In this document: positions 50,736 to 63,542 of the stretch, one piece after another
Layout: each line of letters starts with the position of its first letter
How positions within the stretch are numbered: position 1 is the stretch's first letter
Translations under genes and position numbers: made by a program
Origin: Rhea pennata
Taxonomy: Eukaryota > Chordata > Aves > Rheiformes > Rheidae
Direction: 5' to 3'
Assembly: GCF_028389875.1 (NCBI RefSeq)
Contig: NC_084668.1
Coordinates: 32,842,993-32,906,992, forward strand
DNA length: 64,000 nucleotides
The notes under the pieces: generated by a model
What the model was told of the DNA's origin: nothing
The model's database searches: none
What the model saw: the letters and a program-made list of their open reading frames with translations, nothing else

Positions 50736-50960
50736 ATGGCAGACGGTGGCCGCGCCGACGCCGCTCGCCGGGGCGATGAGGAGTCCGAGGCGGCGCCGCT
50801 GGAAGCCGCGGGCAGGCGGCGGGAGCGCCGCAGCGGCGTCGCGGCCGTCGGAGCCGCCGAGCGCTTCCCCGGCGGCGGCGGCTCCGGGGCGGTGGCGGAC
50901 GCCGAGGCCGGTCTCCTGGAGGCCGCCCGCGCCGCCCCACGCAGGAGCAGCATCATCAAG
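50736..50960 (+). CDS. PLCL1: PLCL1 exon 1, phospholipase C-like 1 (N-terminus, partial gene)
   Basis: PLCL1 (PRIP-1) is a catalytically inactive relative of PLC-delta. It binds Ins(1,4,5)P3 through its PH domain, binds protein phosphatases and GABARAP, and affects GABA-A receptor trafficking. Only exon 1 is in the window: 75 codons from ATG (GGGCGATGG context) to the donor AAG|GTAAGC, phase 0. The end EAGLLEAARAAPRRSSIIK is nearly identical to the mammalian EAGLLEAARATPRRSSIIK; the preceding A/G/R-rich part is poorly conserved, as expected for this disordered region. The RRSSIIK end is a basophilic kinase type site before the PH domain. Exon 2, which holds most of the protein, lies beyond the window. 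Upstream ATGs in the island are not supported by homology. Confidence 0.93.
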
Positions 50961-51519
50961 GTAAGCGCGGCCGCAGCCCTCGGCAGGTCGCGCCCCGATT
51001 CCACGGTGGAGGCTAGGTGGTGGCGCGGACGGCGGCGCTGACCCGAAGCCTTCGCAATCAGCTGGTAAAGCGGCGGCCCTCCGCGCACACTCTTCTGCTT
51101 TTCGTTTAATTTTCAGTTTAGCTTTTAAGAATAAGTTACTTAGTCTAAGGTGACGTTGTATTTTCTTGCGAGCACGTAGGTTAATCGCGAATTCCCGGGG
51201 AGATGGTGAGTTATGTCTCCTGGGCAAACTTTCTTTAGCATGCGGTCACACCTGACCCTCTTGTATGCGCTAATCACTGCTTGGGAACACATCGATGGGA
51301 ACGCCGGAAAACGAGGCTTTGCTTCTAAAAATGTGTGAAAGCACTAGGCAAAACTCTAGCTTAAGGCACGAAGCAAAGAACACTTGATAGATACGTTTTA
51401 ATTAACTGTGTGCCATTCTTGCTACCGAGTGTTTTGCACTGTTGCTGAGAATCATAGTGATCTGTCTTGCAGCTGGAAAGCGTTTCTTGAGATACATCCT
51501 GGGATGGTATCAATCAGCA

Positions 51520-51980
51520 GAGATATTTCTGATAAGGTATTAATACTGTTATACAAGGAACTGGTAAAGTCTCATCTGAAATACTAGGTAAAAATCTGTT
51601 GCCTGTGTTTGGGAATTGTGCATTCAAACTGAAATAGGTGTGGAGAAAGACAGCTAGGATGGGCTGATAAGGTGAATGGATTGAATGCTATGTAAGTATG
51701 TTTTGTCTGGCCTGGTGAAATATTGGCTAATGGAGCGTAATGGATTGCTCTTTATCATTATTTTGCAGAGAGAAAACTTGTAGTTAATAGGACAGCTCTA
51801 GAACAAAGGATACCCATGAATAAATTCAATTTGGAAACTACAAAATGATTTCTAACCATCAGAGTAAGGGTCTGGAATGGTCTTACAGTGGAAATAGTAA
51901 GAGCAAAAAGTCATAATTGTTTTTTCAAGGCTAACTACAGTAAGCTGATGAATTAAATTAGATGACAGAGTTGTCTATGA
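51520..51980 (+). mobile_element. ancient CR1/L3-like LINE fragment
   Basis: GGAACTGGTAAAGTCTCATC followed by a TGAAATACTAGGTA block, then ATAGGACAGCTCTAGAACAA and GGTCTGGAATGGTCTTACAG, in the order expected for a CR1/L3 ORF2 end. Heavily diverged; limits are approximate. Confidence 0.5.
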
Positions 51981-52715
51981 CAGCAAGCATCCGAACCTGA
52001 AAATTTGCAGACTATGCATCTCCAAGGCATTATCCTTTTGGGGCCGTGTATATAGTATGAAGCTTATTTTCCCACAAGGTTGTCTCAGTAGTATATGAAA
52101 GTGTTTTGAAGTGCAGTTTTCCCTGAGTTAGTTGCTGGTATGATGCCAAAGAGAATACTTCTCATATTTTACCTTTTCAGGGTTTTTTGCTGAAGTACTT
52201 CAATATGCAGTAGTTCTGTTTAAACATTGTGTATCTTGACAGAATGAATGCTATGTTGTTTTATTATTTAAATAAAACTTTTAATTTAAGTAAGCCTGTA
52301 TGTTCCTGTAAATTCACAGAATAGTATTTCATCACTTCTCATAAAGTGATCTTATCAGTTAAAAAAAGGGAGTTGAGAAAGCAAAGGAAGCTGTGCAGCA
52401 GGGGCAAGCTCTAATTCTGGAAGAGTTGAACAGTTTTTGCCCTGTTCTCCTGTTCGTCTATCGTTCAAAGATATACTTTAAGCAAATGAACAATCTCACT
52501 GAAGTAAACAGAGTTTAACTTCCGTAGATTTATGTGATCAAAATTTACTTTTTGCAGACTTTTTTTACCAGCTATCTGTTAGATTTCTCTACAAGATTCG
52601 AGGTTAGCATCTGAGAACACGACTCCTAAGGAAACCAGAGAGATGCTTAAATTGGTGGAGTATTTTGGCCTGCACAGGGTGACTATGAAGTACAAAGGGC
52701 TGAACAGAGACTTAC

Positions 52716-52718
52716 TTT

Positions 52719-52752
<34 letters not shown>
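52716..52752. repeat. T23-A14 homopolymer palindrome
   Basis: Twenty-three T followed directly by fourteen A. The last 14 T and the A run form a perfect inverted repeat. Confidence 0.95.
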
Positions 52753-53077
52753 CTTTCCTGCAGCAAGTTACATTTGGTGTATACTGGAAGTAAAATACAA
52801 ACCCTTTTAGGTAATCTTCAGTGTGTTCAACTGTTCTATTATTTGGCTGCAGAAACAAGATAACTCATCTATATATAGAAAACAAAATGTAGCTGGAATA
52901 TTTTTATTCACATTTTGCTTTACTAACGTTCACAGCTTTGTAGATCGAGATAAATCTGAAATAGCATTAATGAGAAATACTTGTAGCTGGTCTTGTGCTC
53001 TGGAAAACTTCTGAGTTACATATGCATTAGTTATTTAAGTTTGGTTGTTTTTTACACGCACACTCACTCCTTCATAC

Positions 53078-53106
53078 GTGTGTGTGTGTGTCTGTCTCTC
53101 TCTCCT
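53078..53106. repeat. GT / CT microsatellite
   Basis: CGTGTGTGTGTGTGTCTGTC followed by TCTCTCTCC; a compound dinucleotide repeat. Confidence 0.9.
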
Positions 53107-54549
53107 CCCCCTTCAAAAGAACAGGATTTCTTCTTTCTTAGTATGTGATGCTTTGCAAGTCTTCCTATGATAGGGTTCTAAAAGTTGATTGCTGCTGTTT
53201 TCCTTCTGGCATTCTCCTACTGACATTGTGATGTTCAGGCATGTTAATAGATCGGTAAGAAGAGACTAATTAGTTTTGTAATACCTACTGAAATATTTTG
53301 CAGCTCTTTACTGAGATACTCCTTGGTCAGTGCTTATCAGACTTCTCTCTGCTTTGTTTGTACTTGTTTCATAATGCATACTTCTGGGACCATTTATTTT
53401 TATTTTTATAGATCTTAGATAAAGATAATGAAGTAGAGAACACTGCACTGTATGCTGTTAGTAACAGCAGACTATGCCATGAAGTAGATTTGAAGAAAGA
53501 ACAGCAGAATCAGAATTCTTTTTTCATAGTAGAACTGTAAGACCTCTTACCTTTAATGAATTTCTTTCAAATGTTTTCTTACATTTCACATACAGATTTT
53601 TCTTTAAAAGCCAGTTTTATTTAAGGATTGTGAGGATTGGGATTTTGCTATTAATTAAGCAGTATAAATATCAGGGAAATCTGTTCTCACTGCATGTTTT
53701 TCAAGTTCCAACAAGCTGAAGTGTCTGATCAATAGGATTATAACTAGCTGTTTTGTTTCAAGAAGTTGTATTTATCTTAGTGACATTTTTAGATTAAAAA
53801 AAAAGGATGTGAAGCTTAGTTTCTTTCAGCTCATATTCTGAAGTGTGATGACACAATTTACACATCTCAAATACATGATGCATCTGCCTGTTCAACATGA
53901 CTGGTAGGAATTCTTTTCAAAAGACAGTTCTTCAGGATAGTAATGATTCTGTAGTAACTTATATTTTGATTTTTGCTCTGTAAGTGTACATTTAGATGCT
54001 GTCTGCTTTACAGTTAAAACTGTGATTATGCAAGATTAATTATAAGTTGATTAATTATTTGATAGCCAAATGGTGATTTTTCACAGCTGTGTTCTTCAGT
54101 GTATTCATAAGTACTCTGGAAAAAGAGGAAAGTAGTGAGGTGACACAACTTGTAAATGTTTAAAGATTAGTGAAGTTTTATTCTGCCCCGATAAGCTGCA
54201 ACAGTATCTTAGTGTGGAGTAATGCATGCTGCAAAAAATGCATCTAGTCTTAGTATGCCTGTTTGGCTCTATCTTAGTTCTTACTACTGAAGAAGAGGTT
54301 ACAGTCATTGCAGATATTTCTGTTAAAATATTAGCTCAGTATTTAGAAGTGTCTGAAAGGAAAATAGTTTGTTAAGAAGTCCTAGGTGAAGAATTGAGAA
54401 TAAGACTTAATAAAATTGTTATGAAACCCCTCCACTTTCATTCTTGCTACCACGTTTCATAAAGAATACAGCAAAGCTTAAGAAGGGCAAGAGCCTAATG
54501 CCTAGCCATGAAAAGGCTCCCATAAAATGAAAAATCGATCATATTGATC

Positions 54550-54900
54550 TAGAGAAAGGCAACTGGTGGCTGATACTTGAGATGTCTTGTGAATTCCCAA
54601 GCATTATGGAGAGATAAAAAGAGAATAATTATTCACCTTTTTGGTCACAGAACAGGAAATAGGGGAAATCCTGTGATAGTTGTGTAGCAGCATGTTTAGA
54701 ACGAATGAAAGTACTTTCTGACTCAACAGGTGCTTAAGTAGAACACCTAACTACCATGGAAAGCAGTAGCCGTCAGAAATATAAATGGGCTCAGACAGAT
54801 TCAAAATGACAAATTGATGGAGAAGAGCTTCAAAGTGCACCAAAAGTATCTGGTAGAGAAAGTCCCTAGCCTACAAGCTGCTGAATACTGGGGAGCTACA
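54550..54900 (+). mobile_element. ancient CR1/L3-like 3' fragment
   Basis: GGAGAGATAAAAAGAGAATA, TTCTGACTCAACAGGTGCTT, AGCAGTAGCCGTCAGAAATA, TAAATGGGCTCAGACAGATT and GATGGAGAAGAGCTTCAAAG follow the word order of old CR1/L3 3' ends. No octamer tail is left; limits are approximate. Confidence 0.5.
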
Positions 54901-56769
54901 GCAAAAGGTTGATCACTTTGTACTTTACTGTTTCTTATATGTCTCTCCATTCAGGTGCTCCTGGACCTGGAATACCAGTCCAGGTTGACCTTTGTTTCTA
55001 ATGTAATAATTTCTTAGAATGAAAATAATTTTTATTAGTTGCGAGTTCAGAATTAATTATATTTTTGTCAGCTTTATGAAAGAGAAGCATTTTGGAGTGA
55101 TATTTGGATTGCTCAGGGGTAGCTGTTAATATTGCACCTGTGTTCCATACACTGTTTTATTCCCCCCCCCATCACCATCTGTTTAAGGCAGGTCTAAATA
55201 GGACCCCATATTGGCTGGAGACCTGCTTTTGCGAAATGATTTGTTGAGCTATATCCAATAACTAGAATTTCTGAAGATGGACAGTTTTTCTATGGAACTG
55301 TTGCTGTTGCATTTAGAATGATACCTTGTTCAGGGCAGGAGGTGTTTAAGACCAGGGCTCACCCCTGCCCTGAACTAATCAATATTGGTAGACATAGCAT
55401 TGCTATATCTAAGATAAGTAAGAAGGATTTAGGTCCTGTGGAATTTTTGTGTCAAACTGTATATCAATAATTATTGGTAGGAATGCAAGTCCCAATCCAC
55501 AAAACTCTAATGTACAAAGTGGAACTCAGGCAAGATTTAGGCATGGGAGTCCCACAGAGCTCTCCTGAAGGCTCACCTAGATCCTTATGCACATTTTTCA
55601 GGGATCTAAGTTTTGACAGAAAAGTTTCTTAAAATCCTAGAGATTTTTCTGTTGTGCAGGCCTGGAGTTGCTTGTTGCTTGCAGCTTGTTGCTGAGCACA
55701 TTGATATGTGCCTCACACCTGAGTCAATCTGTGATTGTCTCCTGTTGGTGAAGGTCTCTCTGCGTGAGTGATATGAGGGATCTCTTTCCATTTCTTGGAA
55801 TTTTTTCATGTTTCGTTTAGATATTTTATTGCTGATACCCAGATTTCCATTAAATATAATAATTCAATTTCCAGCCACCTCTACACTAAAGTAATATGTC
55901 CTCTAAACTAAATTCTGTTCACTTGACTGTACCCTAAATTCCTTCTTTGTCTAGTAGGACTTGGGGCCTTGTTAAATCTTTGAAAATTAAGGGATCCTTT
56001 ATGCTGACTTGAGTGAACTTTAGGACCCTCAAGAAAAACCTCTAGGGCAAACTATTTGTATGAGAGTTTATAGTGGTTTTTTGAAGTTATACTGATTGCT
56101 AACTATGGAGTATTTTTCCTGGTAATTAGTTCCATATAGCATTAGTAATGTAATCCTTGACTGGTGGTCTCATTAAACATGTGGATAGAAATGAAGATTA
56201 GCACTGTTCTTGGTCATATTTTTCCATACAGTATCATAATATTCAATATTATTTGAATGTTTTCCAATAACATTCCATAAAGAGGTGACCTTCAAACTGC
56301 TGGGACAATATCCTTTCTGCAGGATACCAACAACTGTAACTCAGCCAGTCTGATTTATTTGCATGCACAAGTTCTGGTAGGTCTCTGCAGCAAGACATTT
56401 GATAGATCTCCAGATAAGAGACAGCAGCTGTTACTACCAGGAGTAGGAGATGTGATTGGTGATATTGGCTGGTTTGTTTTTAAAGTATATTGTGTGCACA
56501 AAGGCTGTTGTGCAAAAGTGCATAATTAACTGCAAAAGCTATGCTTTGTTGAAGTATTGGTGCTGTTGAGTAGGGCACAGCAGAGGAATGCTTTCTTCTG
56601 TTTACCAAATATTTTAAGCAGCAAATATAAAATTGCAAATTTTCATATCTGTGCAGAATATCTCTCACACAGATATTAAGGCTGTTTCCTATAATAATAT
56701 TTTAATTTATTTTGTAGTTCCTCTGAGATCAGCTCCATATGCAGCAAAAGTGTTTTGTGTTAATGGGCT

Positions 56770-56811
56770 CTGTGTGTGTGTGCACGCATGTGTGCATACA
56801 TGTGTATCTCT
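56770..56811. repeat. imperfect GT-rich microsatellite
   Basis: TGTGTGTGTGTGCACGCATG followed by TGTGCATACATGTGTATCTC; alternating purine-pyrimidine with Z-DNA potential. It is intronic. Confidence 0.85.
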
Positions 56812-59200
56812 ATGTATTTGTCCTTTGGTGCAAATGTGAAACTGATGTAGACAATTACTGCAGAACCAATAATGCATCCTTTGTGATGAAACATTATTTG
56901 ATTGTATTTGCAAAATTAATTAGCATAACTCTTCTTTCCAGGGTGCACCTGGTTGGTGTAATTTTTGGTAATATCTTGATGGATTTTACTAAGAAGTGGA
57001 GAATAATGATCAATATAAATATTTATTACACATGTTCTAGGTCATATTGGCTAAAAGGAAAAAAAAACTAGACATTTTGACATAACTACAGTTTAGGAAC
57101 TAGTCAGACTTGATTTAAACAGTTGAAATAAGTTCTGCAAAAGGCTGAATACTTCTGCTAAATGCTAAAAAGCTCTGAAGATTACCTGATTGCTTTGTAT
57201 GTACCCATGTAAAAGCATATTTATAGTCAAAGCCTTGTTCTTTTATATCTTTTTGTATAGCAGACATTTTCTTGTTATTGAGGTCTGTTTATGTAGAATA
57301 GTATCTTCAGGATAATCTTCTAAATGTTAGAAATTTGTGGTTTTGCTAGTTACTGATCCTTTCCTGAGATGTGTTTAAATTACTGAGATTACTGTAATAA
57401 CTCTGCTTAGTCTTTGTCCATTGTTACTGTGTGTATTAATTAAGGTGAAAGTCTCTGATCCTTAAGGCCATATACAGGCTGTAATTTAAATAATTAACTG
57501 GAGGTAAACTGGACTAGAATATTCCTGTTACAGAGCCACGATGACCAGCAGAGTTGGTCTTTGATGCACTAACATATACTACTTAAAATAATCCAAAGTC
57601 TAAAAGGCAACTGACACCAAATAGTGAAGTGTACTGATTTTTTTTTTTTTAAACTATTCTAGCTGTAAATGTACACTATGAAGGTTTGATTCTCCTCCAA
57701 GTTGCATGCTTAGGGGGATGCTACTAATACTCGCTCCATCTCCAGTAATCCTGGCAAATCAGCTACAGGGAGGCAGAGAAAAGACAGAGGATCCTCACTT
57801 GTCACTCGGGAAAAAAATCATTTTATTCATACTGCTTATTCCTGGGAGACTCTCCATCCTGCTGGTGTCCTGTCTCTCCTAGTTGGCCTATGTCATGCTG
57901 TTTTGGTACTGCTTCTGAGGGTAGCAAGAGCAAGTCTTTGTTGCCTGGGACCTTGTTAAGGGATTCAAGCAGGGTGGAAATCTGTTCTAGAGTAGTGTGA
58001 AGTTGTCATGTACTGGTTTGCATGGGTGTAAAAGACTGCGCAGAAGATGCAGTGTTGTCCCAAAACTGGTTCTGTTACCAAATAGTGGATTACTAGGACT
58101 TCAAACTCTTCTTTCTTGGCTGCAAGTTTGTTTTGGTAGCTTGGGTGTAACTTTGGAATGGGAAGTAAGAATAGCTGTCTGATACCTGTTCAGTGTAAAG
58201 CTCTCTACTTAACTACTTACCTTTCAGTGAGCTCCTGAATCGGATAAAGTAGTGATGATTTATGGACCTGAAGTCTGTCAAGCCATGTTGTGCAGCGATC
58301 CTTCCAGCATAATTTGGATCTAATTATTTGTCCAGTATATTTTAGGCGGGCATAGAATGTTCTCAATTCCTTATGCAGTTCTGATAGTTAACTAAGCTGT
58401 TTTGATTGAAAGTTGCAATAAGTCTATATCTTGCATAGCCTTTTCAGATAGCGGTTTTGATATGGGGGGGTGAATAACAAAAAGGGAGTTGCTTACATGG
58501 AATGTGGGATGCGTTATGGCTTGAGAGGCCTGCTGCTTATGTAAACATGACTGCTACCATTTTATTTTTGTGCGCTCTGCACCTTTTTTGCATTTGTATT
58601 GATGCATCTCTTAGTGTGTGTGTGTGTGGTGTTTTTTTGGGTCTTGTTTTGAAAAATCTGCTAGAAGTCTTGGTGAAAAAGACCCCACGAATTCAAGAAA
58701 TTCTTTAACATTGTATTCTGCTGCAAAGTTGATACTTCTTGTTGCACAAGTGTACTGTGGTGACTGCCTGAAGGTCTTGGCTGCAGCTTGTGTGGCTGTG
58801 CCAGGAAAGGGTAGGACTGGTATAGTAAAGAGAACTGCTCAAACAAGAGGTAGATGGTAGTGGTCAAGTAACAGGAATCCATTGGCCACAACAGACTGAA
58901 GTTTAGGCTGAGACCATGTTTAGAAGCTGAAGTGGGGGTCAGAAAACTGGAGTATTTGCAATAGGAGCCCTGCTAGAGGGGGAGGCTGTCACATGGAGTA
59001 GACACAGCTGAAGAAAAATTGGAGAGCCTAGCTAGGAGTTGGGCAAAGGAGGCAGGAGCCAGCTGGGAGTGCACAGGCAAGACAGGGAAAGCTTGGCTGT
59101 GTTTTCTTTGTCAGTATGATTTTTTTTTCATTTTTTGAGAAAAGAATATTCTTGCTGGATTCTGGCAATTTGGACCTACTATAGCTGTTTACATGCAAGA

Positions 59201-60975
59201 TCATAGAATCATAGAATCAGTAAGGTTGGAAGGGACCTCTGGAGATCATCTAGTCCAACCACCCCGCTCCGCAGGGTCACCTAGAGCATGTTAGACAGGG
59301 TTGCATCCAGGCAGGCCTTGGAGATCTCCAGAGAAGGAGACTCCACAACTTTTCTGGGCAACCTGTCCCAGTGCTCCATCACTCTCAGAGGGAAGAAATT
59401 CCCCCTCACGGTCAGGGGGAACTGCCTGTGGTTCAGTTTCTGCCCTTTGCCCCTTGTCCTGTCACACAGGGCAACTGAAAAGAGTTTGTCCCTGTCCCCC
59501 TGACACCCTCCCTTGAGATACTTATACGCATTGATAACATCCCCCCGTCCCCGTCTCCTCTTCGCCAGGCTGAAGAGGCCCAGCTCTCGCAGCCTTTCCT
59601 CCTCGGGCAGGTGCTGCAGCCCTCTGATGATCTTCATAGCCCTGCGTTGGACTCTCTCCAGTAGCTCCCTGTCCCTCTTGTACTGGGGAGCCCAGAACTG
59701 GACGCAGTGCTCGAGATGAGGCCTCCCCAGGACTGAGCAGAGGGGCAGGATCACCTCCCTTGACCTGCTGGCAACACTCTTCCTAATGCTCCCCAGGAGA
59801 CCATTGGCCTTCCTGGCCACAAGGGCGCATTGCTGGCTCGTGGTCAACTTGTCGTCCACCAGCACTCCCAGGTCCTTCTCTGCAGAGCTGCTCTCCAGCA
59901 GGTCAGCCTCCAGCTTGTACTGGTGCCTGGGGTTATTTTTCCCTAGGTGCAGGACTCTGCACTTGCCCCTGTTGAACCTCATGAGGTTCCTCTCTGCCCA
60001 ACTCTCCAGCCTATCCAGGTCTCTCTGAAGGGCAGCACAGCCCTCTGGTGTGTCAGCCACTCCTCCCAGCTTGGAGGCACTCTGTCCCCTCATCCAGGAC
60101 ATTGATGAAGAAGTTGAACAGGATGGGACCCGGTACTGAGCCCCGGGGGACTCCGCTAGCCACAGGCCTCCAACTAGACTCCGCGCCACCGATGATGACC
60201 CTCTGAGCTCTGCCTTTCAGCCGCTTCTCAATCCAGCTCGCTGTCCACTCGTCTAACCCACACTTCCTGAGCTTCTCTAAGAGGGTGTTATGGGAGACGG
60301 TGTCAAAAGCCGTGCTGAAGTCAAGGTGCACAAGGTCCACTGCTCTCCCCACATCTACCCAGCCAGTCATTCCATCACAGGCGGCTATCAGGTTGGTTAA
60401 GCAGGATTTCCCCTTGGTGAATCCATGCTGGCTACTCCTGATCACCTTCTTTTCCTCTGTATGTCTGGAGATGACATCCAGAATGAGCTGTTCCATCACC
60501 TTACCAGGGTTGGAGGTGAGGCTGACCGTTGCCTGGGTCCTCCTCCTTGTCCTTCTTGAAGACTGGAGTGACCTTGGCTTTCTTCCGGTACTCAGGCACC
60601 TCTCCAGTTCTCCAGGACCTTTCAAAGATGATGGAGAGCGGCCTGGCAACAACGTCCGCCAGCTCCCTCAGTACCCGTGGGTGCATCCCATGTGGGCCCA
60701 TGGATTTGTGGCTGTCTAGCCTGCCCAGAAGGTTTCTAATCCTTTCCTCCTCAACCAAAGGAAAGTCCTCCCTTCTCTGGACTTTCTCCCTCACGTCCAG
60801 GCTGCAGGATTCCTGAGGGCTGCCCTTAGCAGTGAAGACTGAAGCACAGAAGGCATTCAGTAATTCTGCCTTCTCTGGATCCCTTGTCACCAGGGCCCCC
60901 GCCCCATTCAGTAGCAGGCCCACATTTTCCCTAGTCCTCCTCTTGCTGCTGATATATCTGAAGAAGATGCGTAAC
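59201..60975 (-). mobile_element. 5'-truncated CR1 LINE, inactive ORF2
   Basis: On the minus strand this is the 3' 1.8 kb of a CR1, reading from the start of the reverse transcriptase region ([18 protein letters not shown]) to the terminus CCTTCCAACCTTACTGATTC and two TATGATTC-type octamers. Three open pieces cover it (60923-60501, 60652-60053, 60189-59281), carrying the recognisable blocks [45 protein letters not shown] and [13 protein letters not shown]. The breaks are a frameshift at about 60500-60540 and a short deletion near 60075-60100. The deletion removes the segment holding the catalytic aspartate pair, so the enzyme would be dead. The element lies antisense to PLCL1 and is moderately young. 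Confidence 0.95.
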
Positions 60976-61144
60976 GTTTTGCGAAACCTGACATTAGGTT
61001 TTCTCTTAACACGTTTCTAAAATCTGGTATAGGTAACTCTTCTAAATGTAGGTAAATATAGATTTGTTTTGAGAAATTTATGGATACTTCTGAAGGAAGT
61101 CTCTAATGTTAATAAAAGTATTGTATGTAAAAAAGACCAAGTTT

Positions 61145-61195
61145 ATATAAATATATTTTTAATATATATTTTTTGTGTGTATATATATATCACTC
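61145..61195. repeat. TA-rich low-complexity repeat
   Basis: AATATATTTTTAATATATAT followed by TTTTTTGTGTGTATATATAT; alternating TA/GT. About 170 bases left of it the CR1 ends. Confidence 0.85.
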
Positions 61196-63487
61196 TAATG
61201 TTATATAAAACTGTTTGTACTTTGAAAATGTGTGATTTGAAAATGCAAGTCCTAGTGTATATATAACGGGTAAAATGTTTCTCAGGGTATTATGATTTGC
61301 AATGGCAGTTGTTCCCTAAAGCAAGGCAGACTGACTACAAGCCCAGTTTCTGCACTCTCTGAAAACAGTAGCAATTTTCCCATAGTCATCACTGGATGAA
61401 GGATTGGATTGATATTTTGCAACACAACTTCAAAGTAAAATATTTGAGTTCAATGATTGGATATTTTTCTTCTTAAAACCTTAAAACCTGCAAATGTAGT
61501 TAATTTTGTTCTGCTGATCCCACTTTGAGCTAATGAGGTCTGTTTGGCAAATTTGAATTGGTCTAAACCTAAACATTACAGGTGAAGAGATACTTTTGGG
61601 GAATTGTTTTCAGATGACAGTTGCTTCTTTTAGAAGCATAAAAAGAATAAGTTGTTGTTAGAGCTGAGCAAAAGAGACGATAAACAGCATATCTTAATAA
61701 ATGCACTTGCTTTGTGTTATTTTTTGACAGTGCCACTGTTGGGTGCGTGCAGAATGCTTATTAATGATTTCATGAACATTCAATGTAGTTTCTTCTTTCT
61801 TTTTGTTATGTGGACAACAGAGGCACTTTCACACCCTGTCTTGTCTATTGGACTTGTTTATGCCTAGAAGTAACTCATTTCAGGGGACTGATCTAAATTT
61901 CATTGAAATCAAATTGGAGGCTGTTCATTGACTTCAGAAGGTAATCCCAGTATCCTTGGCTGCCAAGGAGAAGTGTTCACTGCAGGAATTAGCGCTTACT
62001 TTGAAGGCTTAACTTTTAATTAAGTTAATGGGAAAACATATATTAGATTGTGGTATTGAGCGTAGATTCTATAGACCAGTCTATGGACTGCCTCTTTCTG
62101 TAAGAGGAGCTATTTTGCAGCAGTGGATGCAAATAAAGGATGAGGATAACTCCATGTTACCTGGTTTGGGAAATAGAAGAAGTAGGATGTTTTGCCTGGG
62201 GTCAATAGCCTTGCTGGGAGGATGGTGGTGGGTGGATAAAGCTTAAATGATAGGAAGAAAGATTAATGAAATAGAAATACCCTCCTTTATTGTCTTTCAC
62301 CATAATAAATTCCTATATGCTGTGAAATGCTGACATACAAGCACCTGTGATGAAATCTTCCCACAGTTAGAGGTTGACCGTGCCTTCTCCTGAAGAGTTA
62401 GCCTTTCTGAGGGCTAGTGCCCAGACTCACATTTGGATGTGATCTGATGCTAGATGATCAGCACCACTTGGCAAGAAGAGCCTGAAGGATCCTGGAAGCA
62501 AGGTGAGCGCAATAAGCAGTGAAGTTGCAGAACAATGCAAGGGAAGTGGGGTGCTGGAGAGCTGCACCTTGGTGGCAGTGTGGTGGGCAATGCCTAAGGC
62601 AGCAAGAGAAAGGAGCAATGTGGCTGCAGCTTTTCAAGGAAATGAGACTTATGTATGTTCTGCAGAGGGTAAAAGGAGCTAGCCTGAAGAAGGCTGTGTA
62701 CCCTCTGATCCTGTAGAACTAGCTCCCCTTCCAAATAGGAAATGACCATGAAGATACCATACATTTTCTCAGTTTTCATAGAAAATTTGCATGTAGTTGT
62801 TGTCTGGCTTCCATGTGTCCCCTTCTTTAAAGAGGAACTGCCTATTTCCTTCAGACTGGCTTTTAACTTCTCCAAAGATACTCCTACTACAAATGCACTT
62901 GGCATCATTTTTAGAAATTTGAGAATTTGGAAAGGAACAGTGTGGGCACAGTGTTCCAGGCACTGGAGTAGGAGAGGAAAGATCCTTTTTCTAATGTCAA
63001 ACATTAACAGCATTGCCTCTGTTACTTGAATAGTTGTGACATAAAAGACACGACCCAACTGAGAGATACTATTCATGTGGTTTAGATCTGGTACGATCCA
63101 GAACTTTAGTCTGTTTGAAATGCCATTTACCTTGTTTACTTGTCTGTACGCCTACTTGAGGATTATAGAGTGTTTCTAACTTGTTGTGCCATATTGCAAC
63201 TGGGAGCATATATTGCACTGTTTTCCAAATATCATTCAAGGAAAATGGAGGAGTGTTTGCATTATGGCTATCTGTGTGTTTGAAAGCACATGATTTCATT
63301 CGCTCTGATTATCTTCCCATCTACCTATCTGTATCTCACATATACTTTGCATGCCTATGGAAACTTGTTTAAAATACTAAAATGACTTTTTAGGCCAAAT
63401 GTTGCAGTCTTACATAGTTCTACACTGTGGAATGGTAATATTGTTTCCGTTACTGTACCCAAGAGAATAATTATTGCAAAATACAAC

Positions 63488-63542
63488 TTCTCTCTTCTCT
63501 CTCTCTCTTTTTTTTTTCTTTTTTTCTTTTTTTTCTTTTTTA
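63488..63542. repeat. 55-base polypyrimidine tract
   Basis: An uninterrupted C/T run made of a CT-repeat part and a T-rich part, followed by AAG. It resembles an oversized acceptor tract, but no exon follows that matches PLCL1. Confidence 0.9.

Larger units (their letters stand above)
49490..51060. promoter_or_regulatory. CpG island and promoter region of PLCL1
   Basis: CpG-rich sequence with GC boxes (for example CCCCGCCCCC near 49503) begins at about 49490, and a second, denser core spans about 50150-51060. It covers PLCL1 exon 1 and its 5' UTR. No TATA box was seen, as is usual for such promoters. Confidence 0.82.

Noticed and set aside
50231..51227. Long overlapping open frames (up to 264 codons) around PLCL1 exon 1
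   Set aside because: Same GC artefact. Only the frame starting at 50736 carries the conserved EAGLLEAAR...RRSSIIK end at a splice donor.
59288..60816. Plus-strand open frames over the CR1
   Set aside because: They are antisense shadows of the CR1 ORF2, which reads on the minus strand.
62594..63076. A 160-codon minus-strand open frame in PLCL1 intron 1
   Set aside because: No recognisable family; about one frame of this length is expected by chance in a window of this size. Homology search could still overturn this.
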